Positions 56,507 to 64,000 of a stretch of 64,000 nucleotides of DNA are shown here, piece by piece (positions within the stretch are counted from its first letter, which is position 1; every line of letters starts with the position of its first letter). The notes under the pieces were generated by a model. It did not search any database. It saw nothing but the letters and a program-made list of their open reading frames with translations, and was not told where the DNA came from. The translations under genes and the position numbers were made by a program. This DNA comes from Sialis fuliginosa (lineage: Eukaryota > Arthropoda > Insecta > Megaloptera > Sialidae). The stretch covers positions 20,162,267-20,226,266 of the forward strand of contig OY540809.1 in NCBI GenBank assembly GCA_961205875.1. The letters run 5' to 3'.

Positions 56507-57537
56507 GATTTTTTTCTGTTACGAACCGTTTTAAAAATAATTAGAAAAACCAAATTGAACTGTACTTTATGACAACTCAATTACATTTCTTTTATATCGT
56601 CGTCACTGATTCTTTATTTGTTATTTTAGCTATTAAATTTTATGACTTTCTTCACCTAATTTATAAAAAAAATTCAAATTTACTGACGTACATATATCTA
56701 ATCATAGATTATGTCCAGTTAATATAATTTTATTGCATTTTTAATAAATATTCAAATATTTCAATAATAATAAATTAATGAGAAATAACTATACGAAAAC
56801 TTTTTTATATATTAAATTAATTAATAAATACGTTACCTATAAAAAATATTTGTCAATAATTTCATCGGTATAAACACTTTTTTGTCCATCAAGTAGATGT
56901 TTTTGTATATTTGTATTTAAGGTTTGTTTTTATCTATTTTATTATACATTTTTTTATGTTTGTACATAATTATCGCATGTTAGAGCGTAATAACTTTCTC
57001 TAATTGCGTGATTGTTTATAATTATAATAAAGGGTTATATTTTAATTATTCAATTAAAATTCTGTCTCGTGGAAAAACGCATTAGTTTGTCTGTTGTTTT
57101 TTATTTTCATATAAATTGATAATATTTGTTTGCTTCGTTTTGTGCTTTTTTAGAGGTGAAAAAGTGAATAATAAATCTATCTATCAACTCTAATTAATTA
57201 AATACTGATTTTTTATTTTATAAACTTGTCAGTTACCATTTATGTATGTATTTAGTATTCACATATACAGGATGATTTACAACTACTAGATCGAGAATGT
57301 TATTTTAAGTAATAAACCTCCTTCCAAAAATTGTACCCGAAATTAGTGTATATTTAATAACTAGAGAACCCATAGTGGTATAGTTATGAAATTTGATAAA
57401 CGGTGTATTATTAATAAGTGTTATTGATTTCCAATATCGAATAATAATAATTTAGACGAGGGGTGTATGAGACTAGTTGGCCGATTTTTATCAAGTATTT
57501 AATTTTTTCCCGAGTTGGGTTTTCGTAGAAGATTATA
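56507..57537. other. AT-rich sequence without gene
   Basis: A 'tatacaggatgatttacaac' phrase at 57264 looks like the tip of another TA/'cagg' foldback element, without partner. Confidence 0.35.
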
Positions 57538-58374
57538 CAGGGTGGCGCAACGAAAACGAACACGTCGATTTTGCTTTCAAGGGGGACATCTTTTGCAATA
57601 AAATTTTTGCAAGAATCTTTTCAATCTTTGCGTTATGAGCACAACCCTTAAAATTTTAAATAGCATGATAGGGCAAGTGATACCTCATTTGAAAGGTTTT
57701 TTCATTCTAAACAAGGTGCTTTTTGTTTTTTTCAAATCTGTTGAATTTTAGTCAATTTATTTACATTTGTAGTTCAATGAATGCATTTATTTTCTGATCA
57801 ACAAAACAACAATTTACAACTAAAATTCAAAACAAAGTAGGTTTATTATCGAGGAATGTCGCCAACTTACTGCCCAAACGTTTCAACAAGTGAGAAATAA
57901 TTTTGAGCAAAACTTGTATTTTTGTATGAAAGCTAGCGGAGCTCAATTTGAACATTTATTGAATTAATTAAAGTTTTGGATGTTAGTAAATTTTTGTGAA
58001 TTATCTGATAAGAAAATAAGTTTACTTTGTTTTGAATTTTAGTTCTGAATGTTTGTTTTGTTGATCAGAAAATAAATGCATTCATGAAATTAAAAATGTA
58101 AATAAATTGACTAAAATTAAACAGATTTGAAAAAACAAAAAGCACCTTGTTTAGAATGAAAAAACCTTTCAAATGAGGTATCACTTGCCCTATCATGCTA
58201 TTTAAAATTTTAAGGGTTGTGCTCATAGCGTAGAGGGTGGAAAAGATTCTTGCAAAAATTTTATTGCAAAAGATGTCCCCCTTGAAAGCAAAATCGACGT
58301 GTTCGAGCGTTTTTACAAAATCTTATTTTAACTGACCAAAAACGCGACTGTTTCGTTTTCGTTGCGCCATCCTG
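57538..58374. mobile_element. Foldback element, about 0.4-kb arms, TA target, one arm with an extra 45 bp
   Basis: 'cagggtggcgcaacgaaaac' and complement at 58374. Arms pair through 'ttgctttcaagggggacatc', 'gatagggcaagtgatacctc' and 'attctaaacaaggtgctttt'. TA at 57536-57537 and 58375-58376. The right arm holds about 45 bp not found in the left (around 58308-58352: 'gcgtttttacaaaatcttat' to 'ccaaaaacgcgac'), itself a small hairpin ('gcgttttt'/'aaaaacgc'). Confidence 0.8.
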
Positions 58375-58712
58375 TATAACACAAAACACACAAAAATATA
58401 CTTTGTTCATTTGTTTTCGAGAATAACGATAAAAAAATAAGTATTGCAAAATTTTACCTAATACGGGTGCTTCAAATTACACAAAATACTTTTATATTCT
58501 TGTTCTATGATTAAAAATAAGATAAATAGTTTATAAAAATATATCACTTAATACTCGTCATCATAGATTTATAGCCAGTTGTATTACTGTTATAATTATG
58601 TACTTTATTAACATGACTAAAAAACGAAACTATAAATGGCTATTTGTTGATAAACTGCAGTTTTAGAGGTATATTTATATTAACTTGTATACATGTGTAC
58701 TACATGTATATA

Positions 58713-59178
58713 CAGGATGTCCCACGGGAAGGTGTTGAAACTAATCAGATGTCATTTTCAAATGGATTGCCGTTTTTCGAGCTATGGTAGAAGCAAGAAC
58801 GTGCGCGACAAAATTAATAATCTGAATTTTACTCTCGAAAAGTGCTTCTTTTCGAGACTAAAAATGTATAGCAGTTCTTAAAGGGGGTTTCGTATTAAAT
58901 ACGGAAAACATAAAGATTATAAGTAATTCTTTATTTAAACTTATAAATGCGTTACGTCATTCCATTTTTGGGCAATAAATCTGCATTAAAATCATTTTTT
59001 GTGTTATTTTGACCAGAATTATCGATAATTTTACCATATTTTTCATCAATAAAATTAATTGATGCATAACCATTTTATTTATATCCATTAAAAATTGCAG
59101 ATTTTCTTTTTTTCAACGGTATTTTTTTTTCAATAACTGCATCGATTTGAAAATGACAGCTTCCCGTGGGACAACCTG
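58713..59178. mobile_element. MITE with TIR caggatgtcccacgggaag, TA target
   Basis: Left 'caggatgtcccacgggaagg', right 'cttcccgtgggacaacctg', with 'catttttcaaat'-type continuation in both. TA on each side. The near-identical flanks 'catgtgtactacatgtatat' and 'catatgtactacatgtatat' (about 20 bp) also lie on both sides. The plus frame 58693-58881 lies inside. Confidence 0.75.
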
Positions 59179-59862
59179 TACATATGTACTACATGTATAT
59201 ATTGTAATATTAAATGTTTGCTATTTTAATTTTCTATTTACTCAATTGATTATACTTGACGTGTAATGTTATTTTTAATTAATTAACTTTATTTTACCAT
59301 GTATTGTTTAAACGAAGTTTATAATAAGTCAAAACAACATCAGATTGCATGTTTTACACTGAACAATTTAATTATAAAACATGTTTGATTAAAACAGGGA
59401 CATACTTATTAGTATTAATAAATTAATTGAACGGTATTATGAAGTATAATTAAGTATTTTAAATTTTAATATCTTTTATAAAAATTATGCTATTTATTCG
59501 AGAAATAATAGATTTTTTTTACTTGAAAATTTGTTTTATTGGTAGTAAAATTAAAATATTGTTGATTTTGAACTGAATTCGGGCCTGTTTAAACATATTG
59601 AAAGCAATTTAACCATTAGTGACAGCTATTACTACTAAATACAGTTCATTATATTATTAATTGTGTTTATAAAATCACAATTCAATCTATGATTCAAGTT
59701 CACTTTGATCTCTGAAGTTAATGAGAATTACTTCGTATACGGTTTTGTTAAGCACAAATTACTTTTCAGTGTATTTGTTTATTTACATTTTTTATAAAAT
59801 ACAGTAGCGTTTCGTCTTTTTATTTTTTCTGCCTTTTTACTTGAATTACAATATTTCACATA
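59179..59862. other. AT-rich sequence without gene
   Basis: Nothing recognised beyond the flank repeat noted for the MITE at 58713. Confidence 0.4.
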
Positions 59863-60240
59863 AGGTACTGGTACCAGGCTTGGACAACACCCCAGTGTTG
59901 CACACTTGTTTAATTAGTAAATGTAGTAAATTAGAAATATTTGTTGATATTTTATTACTGCCATTACTGAATCATAATATATAGACACTTAACTCTAAAA
60001 CAGTTCAATTTGATGACAATCAGCCAATGGGTGTCAAAATGTTAGACATTTAAACGAATTATAGTGTAATCTATTTATTAATTATTATATTATATTAACG
60101 ATTCTTTATTTTATAAATTTTGTGTCGTAGTACTTATCATTTTGTAATCATTAGCAAGTGTCCATACTACTGGAGAAAAAAAACATAACATTTGCGGACT
60201 TTGATAATTAAATTAATTTAATAAAGAGGTAGTTGTTTTA
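59863..60240 (+). mobile_element. R-H MITE copy, right end missing
   Basis: 'aaggtactggtaccaggcttgg', 'aacaccccagtgttgcacac', 'gatgacaatcagccaatggg' and 'agtacttatcattttgta'; it breaks off after 'aataaagaggtagttgtttta'. Confidence 0.7.
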
Positions 60241-60677
60241 TTATTTTATATATTTATTTAAGGGAGGCCCTACGTGGTGCGTCAACAAGTGAAAATTTAG
60301 AGAATTGAAGAGCAAAAAAAATCATTTAATTGCACATGGTAATTTGGAAAACAATTGGTAAAATTGTTTGATATTCTTCTGGCAGGAGAAATCCCGCATA
60401 AAATCTTGACACAGGTGCCTGCGATAAGATGTGGGGGCCATGGCAAAATAGCAACAGAATACCTAATATCTTAAAAATTATCCATTTATCAGCTCTTTAA
60501 TAATATTGAAATTATTAGTGCAAACTTTATTCACATTGGCGCTGATCATGTTATTTAATACATGAGACTTGCCTATCTACAGTTATACTTACTTTATTTT
60601 CCTAGTGATTTTAGTTTTTTCAAAACGCATGGTATAATTAACAAGTATCTTTATTTATCTGCATATTTGCATGAATT
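60241..60677. other. Unassigned sequence
   Basis: Partly less AT-rich ('ggaggccctacgtggtgcg', 'gatgtgggggccatggc'), with no frame or repeat partner recognised. Confidence 0.3.
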
Positions 60678-61022
60678 TTAATTTTCCTTGTGTTTCGTTT
60701 TTACGTAGTCCTTCTGTATATAATATCCATATGTGCGACATAGAGGTGTAAATTTTGTGTACCTTTGTGTGACGTGGTGGGGGGTCGCGGCACTCTCAAG
60801 TGTTTCACAAACCGCATTGATTTTGTGACCGGGGGTAGGTAATAACTCACGCCACAGGCTTAGGGATGGGGGAGTATGGGGGTTGTTGTGTTCATTGTGT
60901 AAACTACCTGTGAGAATTGTTGCGGACAGGGTTGGGATTTCATCGTTTGTTTTTGAAAAGGGTATTCCTTGAAAAAAAGAATCGACTTTGACGCAAACCG
61001 ACATGACATGCTGTTTTAACAT
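60678..61022 (-). other. Unrecognised 114-codon frame, GC-richer than its surroundings
   Basis: The minus-strand ATG at 61022 opens MLKQHVMSVCVKVDSFFQG; the frame continues with IPTLSATILTGSLH and AVCETLESAATPHH and ends at 60678. Composition is balanced and the DNA is about 45% GC in the middle. It directly adjoins the R-D repeat at 61027. No domain, signal peptide or family is apparent. It may be a dispersed repeat with an accidental frame or an old exon; a function cannot be given. Confidence 0.25.
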
Positions 61023-61026
61023 TTTT

Positions 61027-61800
61027 AGGTTTCCGTAGAAAACTAGGAAACCTTATAGTTTCGCCATGTCCGTCCGTCCGTCCTCAAAAATTTTAAACCG
61101 ATTAAGATGAAATTTGGTATACGGACGAACACTGATAACTATATAGTTTTGCCATGTCCGTCCGTCCGTCCTCAAAAATTTTAAGCCGATTAAGATGAAA
61201 TTTGGTATACGGACGAAGACTGATAACCCAAAAACAGAAATGATAATATTTTTGAAAAAACATTTTTTTGGACCCCCTTTCCATAGACTGAAAAGTATTT
61301 TAAATTTTTTTTTTCACTTAATCCATTAAGTGGGGTGTCTTTAGATAGGTCTCCCAAAATGCAATATGACATTTTGATTTTAACCCTTCAGTCACGATAT
61401 ATTTGCGTTCAAAGTCATGATAAAAGCGTCCCCCACCCTAATTTCTAAACTATCTATTCAAAAAATCTGAAAAAAATTCAGAATGTAGTTTTGAATTAGT
61501 ACTTTCACTGAAAATTATAACGAACACTGTCAATATTATTTTGGACCCCCTCCCATAGACTGAAAATTGTACTCACATTTTTTTTCACTTACCCCATTGA
61601 GTGGGGTATCTTTAGATAGGTCTCCTAAAATGCAACAAAAAATGTTATATGACCTCTTGATTTTAACCCCTCAGTTACGATATATTTGCATTTAAATGTC
61701 GTTATCAGAGCTTCCGTTGAAATAACTCTTGTTTATAAATCGTAATGACTACGGAAACCTATCATGTGCGTGCCCAACACGCACTTGACCGTTTTATTTT
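61027..61800 (+). mobile_element. R-D repeat with TIR-like ends, 88-bp tandem duplication and terminal hairpin
   Basis: 'aggtttccgtag' at 61027 and 'ctacggaaacct' at 61749 are inverted. Near the start a unit of about 88-90 bp ('gccatgtccgtccgtccgtc' ... 'aatttggtatacggacgaa') occurs twice (61050-61137 and 61140-61225). 'gtgcgtg cccaa cacgcac' (61766-61784) is a 7-bp hairpin just beyond the inverted end. The 'ccctttccatagactgaaaa' and 'taggtctccYaaaatgcaa' blocks also recur at about 300-bp spacing. From general knowledge, such 'tttccgtag...ctacggaaac' repeats are common in insect, especially lepidopteran, DNA. Confidence 0.65.
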
Positions 61801-61959
61801 TGATGTTTTATATTGATATTGGGTATGATCTTAACTAAAAAAAATAATTCGTTTTTACCCATTACTACTTTAAAAAAATCATTAAATACCTATAATAATT
61901 TTATAAGAAAATATTTAGAATATTTTAAGTGATTTAATAATAAAATAGCTTATTATAAA

Positions 61960-62560
61960 AACATCTGCCAAGTAAATGCACAGTGCTTCCTCGTGCCAAA
62001 TTCTCCAAAAGTAGTTAATTATTGAACAATTTATATAAAAACCGATAGTGTTCAAATAAATTGCTTGGTTATAGTTAACCATTTAATTTTTATACAATTT
62101 TAATAAAAAATATTAGTTAAAAATTTTTCTTAAGACGCACCTGATTATTTTTTCGTATATTTTTAATTTTTTGTCAATTTCAATCTAAATCCAAATTTTT
62201 ATGTTATGCAAACGTCAAAATGGCATTTAACTAACATAACTGATATTATAAATGCGAAAGTGTATTTATCTCTCTGTTTGTTTGTAAACTTTACATGGCT
62301 AAACTGTTGAACTGATCTTGATGAAATTTTGTATGAAAATAGCTTGCATTTTGAAGAAGGACATAGGCTACTTTGTATCCCGAAAATTTTAGATTTATTA
62401 GATAAAAAAATGGGTGTGTAATATTTTTACACATGATTATAGGTTATACGTTTTTGACGTAGACATCCAGCGTGCAAATGCAAAACTAAAAACCTGTTTT
62501 ATCGATTGTCAAACAGAAATATGTATTATCTATCTGTATTATTACCTAACCTAACTTAAC
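61960..62560 (-). repeat. R-B 3' extension followed by R-A SINE-like element, reverse
   Basis: 61960-62235: 'tgcacagtgcttcctcgtgc' to 'caaacgtcaaaatggcattt'. 62236-62560: 'tataaatgcgaaagtgtattt', 'gatcttgatgaaattttg', 'acataggctactttgtatccc' and 'catccagcgtgcaaatgc'. Confidence 0.65.
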
Positions 62561-64000
62561 GGTATTGTTTTCATTAATCCAAGCATTGGTATTTATAAAA
62601 AAGTGAGGGTATCAACATATAGCTTATTACAAGTATGTACTATAATAAAATGTTACTTAATTAGAAAAAATCAAACCCATTTTTTGTGGAAATGTAAAGT
62701 CGGACAAAGTGAAAAACACGTTTCAAAATTTTTAAAAAGGTTATGGTGACAAAAAACTTATTATACTTTTTTAGATGCTACAAAAACGGTTAATATATTT
62801 TTACCGTAAAGTTTAAGAATCAATAAAAACGTTCATGTATTTGTTACTGCTCTAAAGTGCATATCAAGCAAATGGAAACATTTCTAAAAAAATACCACCC
62901 AACTACCCCTCACAACCATTTCCCCGCACTTACCCTATAGGAAGAAATAAGCTATATTGGGCACATACATACAAAGGAAAATTACGTTGGAAAAAATAAT
63001 TACTTTTTTTTTATTTGTACTATTTGATGAAAGGGCATGCGCTTTTAATTAAGCGTCTATACGTTTTTAAACAACCACGTTTATTTTTGGGGTTGTTATT
63101 TGAACAAGATGAGGTATTTTTGGAAATAGCATCAATTAATATTATGCTCAGTCAATAGTAGTTTTTTTTAATTTCATTATTTCAGGGGCATATTTCTTTT
63201 GAGGAAAGGACCGCATATAGACTTTTGAAATTTATAGTGGACTGTAAATATTTTATTTTTGAAAAAATAATTATTTTGATTTTTAAATATTTCGAAATTA
63301 GCACAAAAATAAATATAACACTCCAACTGAAAATTACACGAGTATTGAGATGATACAAAAAATGAACCTTTCAAGGACCGAATCTGTCACTCTTTATATA
63401 ATAATGGTAGAGGGAAATTAGCATTTTGAAGTGATGTATTCGTGAAGTTGGATTTTTTTGGATTTTCTCTTTATATGTTCGAAGATGAGTTGAAAATAAA
63501 AAATTTAGAAAAATCGGCCATGTGAGTCCCGAGAAAATTGCATAATTGTGCATTTTTGATACATTTCGAGTGTATCGCTGTTTTTGAAATATCCCCGGGT
63601 GTATAAGTAGTAGAAAAAAAAATTAAAATTCTTATAAGTCAATAGACTATAGAATTGCATAGATAGCGTTACTTTTCAAATACGTCATAACCTCAAAAAT
63701 AAAAAATTTGTCGAAAAACTGTTTTTATCACTGATAATGCAATAATTAACGTAAAAATGAAGGGATTTTTACAAAAATGAAAGGAAATATGTATTTTTAT
63801 GTTATAAATACATAATAAAATTTTCAAAAATAAAATTTGATTTTTACGCCCCCTGCTGAATTTCATAACTGTAGCTACTTACAGTTACTATCATAGCAAA
63901 ATGTTAGCAACACAATTCTGCGTAATATGTACAGCAGTAACAATTAAAGTTAATATTTTTGAAACCAGTATAAACACAATGTACAGTACCTCTAGTTATG
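62561..64000. other. AT-rich sequence without recognisable gene
   Basis: Frames at 63177-63374 and 63371-63553 (minus) have no motif I recognise. 'aaggaccg' phrases at 63206 and 63374 may mark a small repeat. The window ends in ordinary AT-rich sequence. Confidence 0.4.

Overview
The window reads as repeat-choked, AT-rich insect nuclear DNA, most likely from a butterfly or moth. The host call rests on GT/AG introns inside a transposon gene, (CA)n and (TAA)n microsatellites, and several short interspersed repeats ending in 'cgcatttataatattagta', a tail I associate with lepidopteran SINE/RTE-like repeats. I found no complete host protein gene, rRNA, tRNA or CRISPR array. Almost all open frames are short chance frames or transposon remnants. 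The window is best described as an intergenic or intronic transposon landscape.

Layout: 1-540 is a dispersed repeat with a 125-bp tandem duplication. 1164-3034 is a four-level nest of DNA transposons, with a Mutator-like element with perfect 89-bp ends at its core. 5504-5770 is an isolated GC/CpG-rich segment. 8744-12050 holds hAT-type elements, two with exact 8-bp target duplications. 13452-20325 is a Helitron region on the minus strand: decayed N-terminal and Pif1-like helicase exons, a triplicated last exon, a second deletion derivative, and a canonical 3' end (hairpin + CTAG). A 1.4-kb hAT element interrupts a 57-codon frame in the derivative. 21923-23272 is a TIR element whose ends carry arrays of a 14-bp iteron, with another hAT inside it. 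24338-26915 is a DNA element hosting a 1.76-kb foldback element. 27456-29974 has a hAT element and two MITEs abutting each other. 32830-33130 and 34640-35180 are CpG-rich, promoter-like segments and the best candidates for host gene starts. From 37.5 kb to 59.2 kb there is a series of foldback elements (37511, 39525, 47037, 50892, 56132, 57538, 58713) between many copies of SINE-like and MITE families.

How it fits together: the elements are layered. Intact target duplications show the younger insertions (hAT at 9590, 10571, 22108, 13998; MULE at 1551) sitting in older ones. Dispersed families used below: R-A (SINE-like, 'tttataatattagta' end), R-B (SINE-like, 'gtcacacgcataactcatgaa'), R-D (TIR 'aggtttccgtag'), R-E, R-F, R-G, R-H (MITE, TIR 'aaggtactggcaccagtctt') and R-I. 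These labels are mine; no database was consulted. All boundaries were read by eye.
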